Positions 49,080 through 57,288 of a stretch of 64,000 bases of DNA are shown one piece after another; the first letter of the stretch is position 1; every line of letters begins with the position of its first letter. The DNA comes from Ideonella aquatica. Its GTDB lineage: Bacteria > Pseudomonadota > Gammaproteobacteria > Burkholderiales > Burkholderiaceae_C. The translations under genes and the position numbers were made by a program. The notes beneath the pieces were generated by a model. The model ran no database searches. It was not told the DNA's origin and saw only the letters and a program-made list of their open reading frames with translations. Location of the stretch: assembly GCF_018069755.1 (NCBI RefSeq), contig NZ_JAGQDE010000009.1:1-64000 (forward strand), written 5' to 3'.

Positions 49080-50477
49080 TCAGGCCACCTGCTTGGACAG
49101 CACCTGCAGCGTGGCGCCCAGCGCGGCGCGGGGATCGATGGGTACGAAGGGGTTGTCCTTCAGACGCGAGAGGATGGGGTCGGTGTCCAGCTGCGACAGC
49201 ATGCGCTGGATGCTTTGCGCCGCCTGGCGATGCAGGCGGATGCGTTCGGCCTCTTCGGCGGCGGCGCCGGCCTGGCTGAGGATCGCTTCGAGCTGATCAT
49301 CGAGGCGCAGTGCGACATCGTCCAGGCGGCCGATGCGTGCATTGATCTCGCCCAGCAGCGGGCTGGCAGCGAACTCGCTGAGGATGGCCTCGCGCAGCTT
49401 CTTCAGGTCGTCGCTGACGCGGGTGCGGGTGACGCTCCAGGCTTGCGCGCAGCGGGCGTAGTCGGCCTTCTTGGGCACGTCCGAGGGCGTGGGGGTGGGC
49501 GCGTTCTTGTCGCTGCCCTGGCCCAGCAGCTTGGCCAGCACCTCCAGCGCCTGCAGGCCGGCGCCGAACTGGCCACCATCGGCCTTGCCCTTGGCGAAGT
49601 TGAGCAACTCGCGCAGCTTGGCCGCCGCCGGGTGGGCGCCGTCCAGCGCCTGCTGCAGCGGCCTGGCCAGCGCTTTCAAGCGCGCTTCGTAGCGGGTTCT
49701 CTGCGGGTCTTCGCTGCGCTGCGCCTCGGACGCGGTGTCGGACGGCTCCCCTTCGGGCGCCGGCAGGTCCTGCTCGTCCGCCAGGTCCTCTTCCAGCACC
49801 TGGCCCTCGGCGTCCCACAGCACGACCTTGGCCACGCGGAAGCCGCAGGCCTTGATCGGTGCGCGGACCTTCTTGACCACGCCGCCCATGGCTTTGTCGA
49901 TCTGCAGCACCAGCGTGGTGCCATCCAGCCAGGCCAGGCCAAAGGTGCCGACCTTGCTGTCGAGCGCATCGCTCAGCTTGGCGAACAACTTGCGGCCGGC
50001 CACCTTGGGACTGAGCGTGAAGCCCGACTCGGTCTTGCTGGCCACGAACGCGAACTGGGCGCGCCGCTGCGGGTTGCGCTTGAGCGTCTGGAACTGCGAC
50101 CGCAGGCGCTTGGGATCGAGCAACACCGCGGCGGCGGCGTTCTCCTCGTCATCCTCGGATTCACCGTTGCCGGCGTCCTTGGCGGCCTGGGTGGCCTTGG
50201 CCGCGTCGGCCACGGCCTTGTCGTAGTCCTTGCGCTGGCTGCCGATCGACTTGTCCAGGTGGCCCAACCAGGTGGTCAGTGCCTTGTCGCCCTTGGCCGA
50301 CTTGCCCAGCAGGTCAGCCTGCTTCTGTACCTCATCGAGCGCCTTGAGCCCGTCCTGCGGCCCCGATTTGTCGGCCTTCTCGAAGGCGGCCAGGGCCTTG
50401 GCCATCGGATCCGCCTTCCAGGCCGTGCCCTTGCTGGCGCTCTTCCACTCCTTCTCGCTGAGGTACTTGTCAGCCAT
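49080..50477 (-). CDS. Uncharacterised Lys/Asp-rich helical protein
   Basis: 465 residues, not recognised. No signal peptide or membrane segment. N-terminal region is Lys-rich and helical (KEWKSASKGTAWKADPMAKALAAFEKADK in parts), the middle holds a beta-rich block (FGLAWLDGTTLVLQIDKAMGG), and the C-terminal third predicts long helices (GEINARIGRLDDVALRLDDQLEAILSQAG in parts, AAEEAERIRLHRQAAQSIQRML), probably coiled coil. An excellent Shine-Dalgarno AGGAGG precedes the ATG, so it is expressed. The neighbours give no clue. Confidence 0.75.
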   Translation of the reverse strand: MADKYLSEKEWKSASKGTAWKADPMAKALAAFEKADKSGPQDGLKALDEVQKQADLLGKSAKGDKALTTWLGHLDKSIGSQRKDYDKAVADAAKATQAAKDAGNGESEDDEENAAAAVLLDPKRLRSQFQTLKRNPQRRAQFAFVASKTESGFTLSPKVAGRKLFAKLSDALDSKVGTFGLAWLDGTTLVLQIDKAMGGVVKKVRAPIKACGFRVAKVVLWDAEGQVLEEDLADEQDLPAPEGEPSDTASEAQRSEDPQRTRYEARLKALARPLQQALDGAHPAAAKLRELLNFAKGKADGGQFGAGLQALEVLAKLLGQGSDKNAPTPTPSDVPKKADYARCAQAWSVTRTRVSDDLKKLREAILSEFAASPLLGEINARIGRLDDVALRLDDQLEAILSQAGAAAEEAERIRLHRQAAQSIQRMLSQLDTDPILSRLKDNPFVPIDPRAALGATLQVLSKQVA

Positions 50478-50521
50478 GGGGTGATCCTCCTGATGTTCTC
50501 GGGCGTGTCCGTCCGGCGCGC

Positions 50522-50527
50522 TAGTAT
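50522..50527 (+). promoter_or_regulatory. -10-like hexamer of the ArsC/Spx-family gene
   Basis: TAGTAT ends 6 bases before the ATG at 50534. The predicted transcription start would fall on the A of the start codon, so the mRNA may be leaderless. No Shine-Dalgarno is visible. Confidence 0.5.
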
Positions 50528-50533
50528 CGGCCG

Positions 50534-50899
50534 ATGATCACGCTCTACGGCATCCCCAACTGTGACACGGTGAAGGCGGCGCGCGCCTGGCTGCAGGGGC
50601 GAGGCCTGCCGCTGGCCTTTCATGACTACAAGAGGCTGGGTGTGCCGCCGGAGCGGCTGGCCGCCTGGGCGGCGGCGCTGGGCTGGGAGCGGCTGCTGAA
50701 CCGGCAGGGCACGACCTGGCGCCGACTGGACGCGGCGCGTCAGGCCGCGGTGGTCGATGCGGCCTCGGCGATGGCGCTGATGGTGCAGGAACCCAGTCTG
50801 GTGCGGCGGCCGGTGGTCGAGTGGCCTGACGGCAGCATCAGCGTCGGCTTCTCTGACGCCGACTGGGCGCAGCGCGTCGGCGGCTTGCCGCCGGCCTGA
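50534..50899 (+). CDS. ArsC/Spx-family thioredoxin-fold protein (YffB-like)
   Basis: 121 residues, ArsC/Spx thioredoxin fold. The N-terminus ITLYGIPNCDTVKAARAWL has a single Cys in the P-N-C-D-T position, and VRRPVVEWPDGSISVGFS follows near the C-terminus. YffB-type proteins are glutathione-dependent reductases or Spx-like RNA polymerase binders; arsenate reduction is unproven. The stop abuts the convergent ppx. Confidence 0.82.
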   Translation: MITLYGIPNCDTVKAARAWLQGRGLPLAFHDYKRLGVPPERLAAWAAALGWERLLNRQGTTWRRLDAARQAAVVDAASAMALMVQEPSLVRRPVVEWPDGSISVGFSDADWAQRVGGLPPA

Positions 50900-52411
50900 T
50901 CAGTCCGGCAGCACCAGGCTCAGGCCGTCGCTGCGGGCCCAGGCCTGGGCCTCCTGCTCCAGCAGGTAGCGGGTGCGGGGGTTGGCAATCGCCTTGCCAG
51001 CCTTGAGCTGCACCTGGCGGCCGCGGCGCTGCAGGCGCACAGCGCCCGTGGGCTGGTCCACCCGCGCATGGCAGACGATCACAGCCAGCCGCAGGCACAG
51101 CAGCTGTTCGATGAAGCCTTCGCGCGGCAGTGCCGCTTCGAGCTTGCGCAATCCGCCGCGCTGGCCCAGCACCAGTTCGCCCAGGCGCCGCTGCTGGCTT
51201 TGCGAGAAACCGGCGGCGTCGACGTGGTCCAGCAGATAGGCACTGTGGCGGTGGTGGTCGTGGTGCGAGACCATCATGCCGATCTCGTGCAGCTGCGCAG
51301 CCCACCACAGCTCGCGACGTTCCTCGGCTGCAGCCTGCGGCGCCAACTGGTCGTGCAGCGCCATGGCCACCCGCGCGACCCGTTCGGCCTGGGCCGTGTC
51401 GATGCCGAAGCGCCGCTGCAGCGCCTGCACGCTGTCGTCGCGCATGTCGCGCCGGCCGCTGCGGGGTCGGTGGGCGCGCAGGCGCTCGTGCAGGTCGATG
51501 ATCACGCCTTGTCGCAGCGCGCCCTTGGCCGGCTGCAGGGCCTGAATGTCGAAATGCGCGGCCAGCGTGTAGAGGATGGCCAGCCCGCCCGGCAGCACCG
51601 CGCGGCGCTCGGGCTTGAGCCCGGGCAGGTCCAGGCGGTCCACGTGGCCGGCCTCGATGCAGCGGCCGATCAGCCAACGCAGGCCCGACGGGGTGATCAC
51701 GCCGTCATCGATGCCGCTGGCCTTGAGCACGTCGGAGACCGCGCCGGCGGTGCCGGACGAGCCCAGCGCCTCGACCCAGCGGTTGGGCGAGAACACCGCC
51801 AGCGCCTCCTCGATCTCGGCCCCGGCGGCCACCTGGGCGGCGCGGAAACCGTCGGCATCGAGCCGGCCCTCGGGGAAGTGATTCATCGACAGGCTGACAC
51901 TGCCGATCTGGAACGACTCGGCGTCGCCGGGCTGCCGGCCCTGGCCCAGGATCAGCTCGGTGGAGCGGCCGCCGATGTCGATCACCAGCCGCGCCCGGTC
52001 GGAGGGCTGCAGGAAGGACACGCCCACATAGATCAGGCGGGCCTCCTCGCGACCCGAGATCACCTCGATCGGCTGGCCCAGCGCGGCGCTGGCGCGCTCC
52101 AGGAAGGCGTTGCGGTTGCGCGCCTCTCGCAAGGTCTGGGTGGCCACTGCCCGCACCCGGCCGGGCTCGAAGCCCGCCAGATGATCGGCAAAGCGGCGCA
52201 GGCAGTCCAGGCCGCGCTGCATGGCTTCTTCGGTCAGGCACAGGTTGGCGTCCAGGCCGGCGCCCAGGCGCACGGTGTCCTTCAGGTAGAGCTGGCGCTG
52301 GTAGCGAGCGCCACGCACCTGGCCCATCTCCAGGCGAAAGCTGTTGGAGCCCATGTCGATCGCCGCCAGCGGGGCATCTGCAGTGGCTGAGGTGGAGGCG
52401 GTGTTGGGCAT
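50900..52411 (-). CDS. ppx: Exopolyphosphatase/guanosine pentaphosphatase (Ppx/GppA)
   Basis: 503 residues. Phosphate-binding loops AAIDMGSNSFRLEMGQV near residue 17 and VIDIGGRSTELILG near 145 are the ASKHA actin-like motifs of Ppx/GppA. The C-terminal half has an HD-type domain (AQLHEIGMMVSHHDHHRHSAYLL). It degrades polyphosphate from its ends or hydrolyses pppGpp. I chose the ATG of MPNTASTSATADAP; a longer frame adds an unlikely leader. Confidence 0.9.
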   Translation of the reverse strand: MPNTASTSATADAPLAAIDMGSNSFRLEMGQVRGARYQRQLYLKDTVRLGAGLDANLCLTEEAMQRGLDCLRRFADHLAGFEPGRVRAVATQTLREARNRNAFLERASAALGQPIEVISGREEARLIYVGVSFLQPSDRARLVIDIGGRSTELILGQGRQPGDAESFQIGSVSLSMNHFPEGRLDADGFRAAQVAAGAEIEEALAVFSPNRWVEALGSSGTAGAVSDVLKASGIDDGVITPSGLRWLIGRCIEAGHVDRLDLPGLKPERRAVLPGGLAILYTLAAHFDIQALQPAKGALRQGVIIDLHERLRAHRPRSGRRDMRDDSVQALQRRFGIDTAQAERVARVAMALHDQLAPQAAAEERRELWWAAQLHEIGMMVSHHDHHRHSAYLLDHVDAAGFSQSQQRRLGELVLGQRGGLRKLEAALPREGFIEQLLCLRLAVIVCHARVDQPTGAVRLQRRGRQVQLKAGKAIANPRTRYLLEQEAQAWARSDGLSLVLPD

Positions 52412-52477
52412 GGGGCGGCATTGTGCCCGCGCTGGCGCGGCCATCCCCCCGGGCGCCCAGGGGATGGGGCCGGCTCC

Positions 52478-52483
52478 TAGAAT
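52478..52483 (+). promoter_or_regulatory. -10-like hexamer upstream of the dienelactone hydrolase gene
   Basis: TAGAAT in CTCCTAGAATCCG, 30 bases before the start codon. The space of 102 bases between ppx and this gene holds no other recognised signal. Confidence 0.45.
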
Positions 52484-52513
52484 CCGCCGACCCCATCAAC
52501 GCGGAGACGAACC

Positions 52514-53404
52514 ATGACGGTGAATCAATGGCACGAGGACGGTGAGGCCCTGGTCGGCCAGGCGGCAGGGCTGCAGCGCCGGGGGGTGTTGCGCGCCGCC
52601 CTGGGCAGCGGCTTCGCGGCGGCGGCGCTGCCGGTGGTGGCGCAGACCCTGGTCAAGACCTCTGCCGACGGCCTGGAGGCTGGCGAGGTGACGATCCCTG
52701 TGGGCGACTTCAAGATGCCCGCCTACCGCGCCCAGCCGCAGGGCAAGCGCGGTGCGCCGGTGATCCTGGTGATCAGCGAGATCTTCGGCGTGCATGAACA
52801 CATCGCCGACGTCTGCCGCCGCTTCGCCAAGCTGGGCTACTGCGCGATCGCGCCTGAGCTGTTTGTGCGCCAGGGCGATGCCGGCGCCTATGGCGAGATC
52901 GCCAAGTTGGTGGCCGAGGTCATCTCCAAGGTGCCCGACGAACAGGTCATGACCGACCTGGACGCCACCGTGGCCTGGGCCGACGCGCAGGGCCAGGACG
53001 CCGGCAAGCTGGCCATCACCGGCTTTTGCTGGGGCGGGCGCATCACCTGGCTGTACGCGGCGCGCCAGCCTCGGCTGAAGGCGGCGGTGGCCTGGTACGG
53101 TCGGCTCGAAGGGGCCTCCACGCCGCTGACGCCGAAACACCCGGTGGAGCTGGCCGGGGCGCTGAAAGCGCCGGTGCTGGGCCTGTATGGTGGACAGGAC
53201 ACCGGCATCCCGCTTGACAGCGTTGCTAAGATGAAGACTGCGCTGACCCAGGGCTCGGCGGCCGCCAAGGCCTCCGAGTTCGTCGTCTACGCTGACGCCC
53301 CGCATGCCTTCCATGCCGACTACCGCCCCAGCTACCGGGCCGACGCGGCACAGCAAGGCTGGGCGCGTTGCGTGGCCTGGCTGCGTGACCACGGCGCCGC
53401 CTGA
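52514..53404 (+). CDS. Exported dienelactone hydrolase family protein
   Basis: 296 residues. An N-terminal leader (GLQRRGVLRAALGSGFAAAALP) has twin arginines followed by a hydrophobic run. The alpha/beta-hydrolase triad fits DLH: Cys in ITGFCWGGR, Asp in LYGGQDTGIP and His in DAPHAFHADYR. Carboxymethylenebutenolidase activity is not proven for this subgroup. GGAGACGAACC precedes the ATG. Confidence 0.87.
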   Translation: MTVNQWHEDGEALVGQAAGLQRRGVLRAALGSGFAAAALPVVAQTLVKTSADGLEAGEVTIPVGDFKMPAYRAQPQGKRGAPVILVISEIFGVHEHIADVCRRFAKLGYCAIAPELFVRQGDAGAYGEIAKLVAEVISKVPDEQVMTDLDATVAWADAQGQDAGKLAITGFCWGGRITWLYAARQPRLKAAVAWYGRLEGASTPLTPKHPVELAGALKAPVLGLYGGQDTGIPLDSVAKMKTALTQGSAAAKASEFVVYADAPHAFHADYRPSYRADAAQQGWARCVAWLRDHGAA

Positions 53405-53455
53405 GGACGCCTTCCGCCCTGAGCTCCGGTCCGGGGCGTCTGCCCTGATTCCCCG

Positions 53456-54235
53456 ATGACCCTGTTCTACATCGTCCTGGCCACGCTGATCGGCGGCGTG
53501 CTGTCGGTGGTGATTGCCGCCTCGCTGACCACCTCGGTGCTGACCTATGTGGTCAAGCACCTGGTCAGCCTGTCGGCTGGCGTGCTGCTGGGCACGGCCC
53601 TGCTGCACACGCTGCCTGAAGCCTTCGAGAGCGCGGTCGACGCTCACACGCTGTTCGCCACGCTGCTGGGCGGGCTGCTGTTCTTCTTCCTGCTGGAAAA
53701 AGCCGAGCTCTACCGGCACGACCACCACCACGAGGGTGACGGACACCACCACCACCACCACCACGACGCCGAACAGGCCGGCCGCGGCGGCTACAGCGTG
53801 CTGGTGGGCGACAGCATCCACAACTTCTGCGACGGCATCATCATCGCCGCCGCCTTCATCGCCGACCCCTGGCTGGGCGTCACCACCTCGGTGGCGATCA
53901 TCCTGCACGAGATCCCGCAGGAGGTGGGCGACACCATCGTGCTGATCAATGCTGGCTTCGGTCGACGCAAGGCGCTGCTGTTCAACGCCTTGTCGGGCCT
54001 GGCTGCGGTGGTGGGCGGCGTGCTGGGCTACTACGTGCTGGCCTGGTGGCAGTCGCTGTACCCGTACCTGCTGGTGGTGGCGGCCAGCAGCTTCATCTAT
54101 GTGGCCGTGGCCGACCTGATCCCACAGATGCAGCGCCGCATGCCGCTGCGCGAACTGCTCAGCCAGGTCGCCTGGATTGGCGCCGGCCTGCTGCTGATCA
54201 TCGTGGCGATCGGCTTCATGCACGAGCACGGCTGA
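53456..54235 (+). CDS. ZIP-family metal transporter
   Basis: 259 residues with eight membrane segments. Metal-site helices are DSIHNFCDGIIIAAAF and ILHEIPQEVGDTIVL, the ZIP binuclear center. A cytoplasmic loop near residues 82-105 is histidine-rich (HDHHHEGDGHHHHHHHD), a typical metal sensor or buffer. It probably imports zinc or related divalent metals. It lies 51 bases after the hydrolase gene. Confidence 0.9.
   Translation: MTLFYIVLATLIGGVLSVVIAASLTTSVLTYVVKHLVSLSAGVLLGTALLHTLPEAFESAVDAHTLFATLLGGLLFFFLLEKAELYRHDHHHEGDGHHHHHHHDAEQAGRGGYSVLVGDSIHNFCDGIIIAAAFIADPWLGVTTSVAIILHEIPQEVGDTIVLINAGFGRRKALLFNALSGLAAVVGGVLGYYVLAWWQSLYPYLLVVAASSFIYVAVADLIPQMQRRMPLRELLSQVAWIGAGLLLIIVAIGFMHEHG
53744..53764 (+). 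repeat. CAC trinucleotide repeat in the ZIP gene
   Basis: Seven uninterrupted CAC codons code for the histidine run in the cytoplasmic loop. Such a microsatellite can gain or lose units by slippage in steps of one His without frameshift, and might vary the metal affinity of the loop. Confidence 0.85.
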
Positions 54236-54253
54236 GCCGGGCCCCACAAGACA

Positions 54254-54277
54254 CACGGGGCCGATCAGGGCCCCGTG
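54254..54277. terminator. Hairpin between convergent ZIP gene and uspA
   Basis: CACGGGGCC (54254-54262), a six-base loop, and GGCCCCGTG (54269-54277) form a 9-bp GC-rich stem in the 77-base space after both stops. There is no U-tract, so it may be a bidirectional or Rho-aided terminator. Confidence 0.6.
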
Positions 54278-54312
54278 GTGCGCACTGGGCCGGGCAGGCG
54301 CCCGGCGGCCAA

Positions 54313-54747
54313 TTACTTGATGACCAGCACCGGCACCTGGCAGTGGGTCAGCACCTTCTGCGTCTCGCTGCCCAGCAGCAGCGCGCTGACGCCGCGGCGG
54401 CCGTGCGAGGCCATGACGATCAGGTCGCAGCTTTGAGCCTTGGCGTGGTCGACGATGGCTTCCCAGGGGTGGACCGCCTCCACCGTGGCGGCATCGCAGG
54501 CCACGCCTGCGGCGGCGGCGGCCTCGGCCACGGTCTTCACACGGGCGGCGGCGATGCGCTCCTGGGCGTCATAGAACTCCTGCGGCGGCACCGGCTGCAT
54601 CTCGGAGATGGCGCTGTAGGGGAAGGGCTCCTTGACGCTCATGACGGTGAGCTTGGCGCCCAGGGTCTTGGCCAGCGTCAGGGCAGTCTGGACCGCCTTG
54701 GCGGTGATGTCGGAACCGTCGGTGGGAACCAGGATGTTGCGGTACAT
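54313..54747 (-). CDS. Universal stress protein UspA family
   Basis: 144 residues. N-terminal NILVPTDGSDITAKAVQTAL and C-terminal ASHGRRGVSALLLGSETQKVL contain the G-2x-G-9x-G(S/T) ATP-binding motif of the ATP-binding USP group. Strong Shine-Dalgarno GCAAGGAG. An FNR-like box at 54822-54835 sits where a class II activator would, so it is probably induced in low oxygen, as known for several Pseudomonas and Bordetella uspA genes. Confidence 0.9.
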   Translation of the reverse strand: MYRNILVPTDGSDITAKAVQTALTLAKTLGAKLTVMSVKEPFPYSAISEMQPVPPQEFYDAQERIAAARVKTVAEAAAAAGVACDAATVEAVHPWEAIVDHAKAQSCDLIVMASHGRRGVSALLLGSETQKVLTHCQVPVLVIK

Positions 54748-54794
54748 GTGGGACTCCTTGCGCTCATTTGCCGGGGATGCCGGCCCATGGACAG

Positions 54795-54835
54795 AGTGTC
54801 GCCCTCTGGACTTTTTAGTTCTTGATGGCGGTCAA
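54795..54835 (-). promoter_or_regulatory. FNR/Anr-type promoter of uspA
   Basis: On the plus strand 54822-54835 reads TTGAT-GGCG-GTCAA, nine of ten consensus bases of TTGAT-N4-ATCAA (minus strand TTGAC-CGCC-ATCAA). A -10-like GACACT (54795-54800, minus strand) is placed so that the box center is about -40.5 from the predicted start, the class II activator position. The box overlaps the end of sseA at 54832. Confidence 0.75.
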
Positions 54836-55683
54836 GTCGATCGCGCCACCGGTCGCGCCGGGTCGGCTGACCACTCGCTCCACGAGCCCGGGTACAGCGC
54901 ACTGCCGGCAAGGCCGGCGGCCTCCATCGCCAGCAGGTTGTGGCAGGCGGTGACGCCCGAGCCGCACTGGTGCACCACCCGCGCAGCCTCGGTGCCCAGG
55001 CTGGCGAAGCGCTGGCGCAGGGCCTCGGCGGGCAGGAAGCGGCCGTCCGGGCCCAGGTTGTCCTTGAAGAAGCGGTGACGCGCGCCGGGGATGTGGCCGG
55101 CCTGGGCGTCGAGGGGCTCGACCTCGCCGCGGAAGCGCTCGCCGGCGCGGGCGTCCACCACCACGCGGGCGCCAGGGGCCGACAGCAGTGTGGCGGCGTC
55201 GACCGTGGGCATGGTCGAGGCACCGAGCGGGTAGGGCGGGGCGGGCTCGGCGGCGACCGGCGGCACCGTCTCCAGCGCACCACCGGCCGCCTGCCAGGCG
55301 GCGAGGCCACCATCGAGCACCAGCACCTCGGCGTGGCCGATCCAGCGCAGCATCCACCAGGCGCGGGCCGCATAGCAGCCGCCCTGGGCGTCATAGGCCA
55401 CCACCAGGCGGCCCGGGCGCAGGCCCCACTGTCCGGCGCGCGCGGCGAAGACCTCGCGCGTGGGCAGCGGGTGGCGGCCGCCGTCGATCGAGCCGCGCGG
55501 CGACTTGGGGCCCGAGAGATCGCGGTCCAGGTGCGCATACAGCGCACCGGGCAGATGGCCCGCGGCATGGGCGCGCTCGCCGGCCGTGGGGTCCATCAGG
55601 TCGAAGCTGCAGTCCAGCAGCAGCGGGGCGGGTGCTGCGTCCAGGCGCTGGCGCAGCTCGGTGGCGGTGATCAGCGGATGCAT
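54832..55683 (-). CDS. sseA: 3-mercaptopyruvate/thiosulfate sulfurtransferase
   Basis: 283 residues with two rhodanese domains. The second carries the catalytic loop QCGSGVTACHN with Cys near residue 232, of the mercaptopyruvate type CGSGVT. The first (PTAGERAHAAGHLPGALYAHLDRDL in parts) is structural. It moves sulfur from mercaptopyruvate to acceptors. AGGAGAG precedes the ATG. Gene-name choice rests on the CGSGVT loop and could be a thiosulfate sulfurtransferase. Confidence 0.88.
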   Translation of the reverse strand: MHPLITATELRQRLDAAPAPLLLDCSFDLMDPTAGERAHAAGHLPGALYAHLDRDLSGPKSPRGSIDGGRHPLPTREVFAARAGQWGLRPGRLVVAYDAQGGCYAARAWWMLRWIGHAEVLVLDGGLAAWQAAGGALETVPPVAAEPAPPYPLGASTMPTVDAATLLSAPGARVVVDARAGERFRGEVEPLDAQAGHIPGARHRFFKDNLGPDGRFLPAEALRQRFASLGTEAARVVHQCGSGVTACHNLLAMEAAGLAGSALYPGSWSEWSADPARPVARST

Positions 55684-55705
55684 CAGGGACTCTCCTGGTG
55701 AGGTG

Positions 55706-56599
55706 TCAGCCATCGGTGGTGGTGTCGGGGGTGTTGGCAGCCACCTGCTGGCGCAGGCGCGTGGCGACGACGCCGGCGCCAATGATCAGCGCCATGCCGG
55801 CCACCGCCTCCAGCGTGACCGGGTCGTCGAACAGCAGCATGCCGAAGAGGAACGAGAAGACGATGCCCAGGTACTGCAGGCTGGCGTTGCTGAGCGTGCG
55901 GCCGATCGCGTAGGCGCGCGTCATCGCCATCTGGGCGGTGGTGGCCAGCAGGCCGATGGCCAGCAGCAGTGCGGCGCCGCTCAGGTCGTGCGGCCGCGGT
56001 GGTGTGGGCAGGAACTGCGCCAGCACGGCCCCGGCGACGCAACCGCCCATCGAGAAGTAGAAGACGATGCGGTACTCCGGCTCGCCCGCCCGCCCCAGCG
56101 CGGTGACCTGCAGGTAGGCCAGCGCCGAGATCATGCCCGACAGCAGGCCCGCCAGCGCGCCTGGCGCCTGGCCCGGCCCCAGCGAGGGCTGCAGCACCAG
56201 CGCGACGCCGCCAAAACCCACCATCACCGTGGCCACCAGCCGTGGGTCCACCCGCGCAGCGCCCATCAGGATGGCGCCACCGACCAGGAACATCGCCATC
56301 CACACCGAGGACATGTAGTTCAATGTCACCGCGGTGGCCAGCGGCAGGCGCGACATCGACCAGAACCACAGCATCAGCGCCGTCACGCCCACCGCGGCGC
56401 GGGTGAGGTGCATCAGCGGCACCGCGGTGCGCAGGCTGCCGCCGCGCAGCCGCACCACGCCCAGCACGAAGAGCATGCCGATCAGGCCGCGCCAGAACAC
56501 GATCTCGCCGGTGTTGTACTGCTGCGAGGCGAGCTTCACGCACACGCCCATGCCGGCGAACAGCAGGGACGCAAGAACCATCAGGACGGGGGCGGACAT
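55706..56599 (-). CDS. EamA/DMT-family transporter
   Basis: 297 residues with ten membrane segments in two EamA repeats (LMVLASLLFAGMGVCVKLAS, then ALAGLLSGMISALAYLQVTAL). Drug/metabolite transporter group, often called S-adenosylmethionine or amino-acid metabolite exporters; substrate unknown. I chose the ATG of MSAPVLMVL, divergent from purN, since the frame continues upstream through antisense of purN only. Confidence 0.85.
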   Translation of the reverse strand: MSAPVLMVLASLLFAGMGVCVKLASQQYNTGEIVFWRGLIGMLFVLGVVRLRGGSLRTAVPLMHLTRAAVGVTALMLWFWSMSRLPLATAVTLNYMSSVWMAMFLVGGAILMGAARVDPRLVATVMVGFGGVALVLQPSLGPGQAPGALAGLLSGMISALAYLQVTALGRAGEPEYRIVFYFSMGGCVAGAVLAQFLPTPPRPHDLSGAALLLAIGLLATTAQMAMTRAYAIGRTLSNASLQYLGIVFSFLFGMLLFDDPVTLEAVAGMALIIGAGVVATRLRQQVAANTPDTTTDG

Positions 56600-56622
56600 G
56601 CGGCCATTGTCACCGCCGCGGC

Positions 56623-56628
56623 TACACT
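56623..56628 (+). promoter_or_regulatory. -10-like hexamer of purN
   Basis: TACACT in GGCTACACTGCCC, 10 bases before the ATG at 56639. The start of transcription would leave a leader of about four bases. No Shine-Dalgarno is seen, so this is another short-leader candidate. Confidence 0.4.
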
Positions 56629-56638
56629 GCCCGGCCTC

Positions 56639-57280
56639 ATGAAGAACATCGTCATCCTGCTCTCCGGGCGCGGCAGCAACATGCGCTCGGTGGTGCAGGC
56701 CTGCAGCGCTGAAGCCTGGCCGGCGCGTATCGCCGCCGTCATCGCCAATCGCCCCGACGCCGAAGGCCTGGCCTGGGCTGCGGCACAGGGCCTGGCCACC
56801 GCCGTGGTCGACCACCGCGCCCACGCCGACCGCGAGGCCTTCGACGCCGCGCTGGCCGCCGAGATCGACCGCCACCAGCCCGACCTGCTGCTGCTGGCCG
56901 GCTTCATGCGCATCCTGACCGACGGCTTCGTGCGCCACTACGCGGGCCGGATGCTGAACATCCATCCGTCCCTGCTGCCGGCCTTTCCGGGTCTGCACAC
57001 CCACCGCCAGGCCCTGGCCGCGGGCGTCCAGGCGGCGGGTGCCACCGTGCACTTCGTGACGCCGCAGCTGGACCACGGCCCGATCGTCGCCCAGGCGGTA
57101 GTGCCGGTGCGGCCGGACGACGACGAAGCCGCGCTGGCCGCACGCGTGCTGGCCGCCGAACACCGCCTGTACCCGATGGCCGCGCGCTGGTTCGTCGAGG
57201 GTCGGCTGGCGCTGGCACAGGGTCGGGTGCGGCAGCTGGATGGCGCCTCCCAACTGCTGTGGGATGGCGGGCTGGGATAA
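56639..57280 (+). CDS. purN: Phosphoribosylglycinamide formyltransferase
   Basis: 213 residues. The N-terminus NIVILLSGRGSNMRSV binds the phosphoribosyl substrate, LAGFMRILTDGFV and MLNIHPSLLPAFPGLHTHRQAL carry the catalytic Asn-His, and FVTPQLDHGPIVAQAVVPV contains the catalytic Asp. It adds the formyl group from 10-formyl-THF in purine synthesis. Its stop is followed 8 bases later by the methyltransferase start. Confidence 0.96.
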   Translation: MKNIVILLSGRGSNMRSVVQACSAEAWPARIAAVIANRPDAEGLAWAAAQGLATAVVDHRAHADREAFDAALAAEIDRHQPDLLLLAGFMRILTDGFVRHYAGRMLNIHPSLLPAFPGLHTHRQALAAGVQAAGATVHFVTPQLDHGPIVAQAVVPVRPDDDEAALAARVLAAEHRLYPMAARWFVEGRLALAQGRVRQLDGASQLLWDGGLG

Positions 57281-57281
57281 T
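57276..57281 (+). promoter_or_regulatory. -10-like hexamer of the RsmB-type gene
   Basis: GATAAT overlaps the purN stop codon and ends 7 bases before the ATG at 57289. The predicted start is next to the first base of the start codon, so a leaderless mRNA is likely. No Shine-Dalgarno is present. Confidence 0.5.
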
Positions 57282-57288
57282 CCGTCCG

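Noticed and set aside
52430-52513. A short GC-rich stretch after ppx as an RNA gene or riboswitch
   Set aside because: No stable structure beyond ordinary GC pairing and no conserved riboswitch core.
57259-57288. Upstream extension of the RsmB-type gene to 57259
   Set aside because: It lies inside purN with no Shine-Dalgarno, while the ATG at 57289 follows a -10-like hexamer and fits the family N-terminus.
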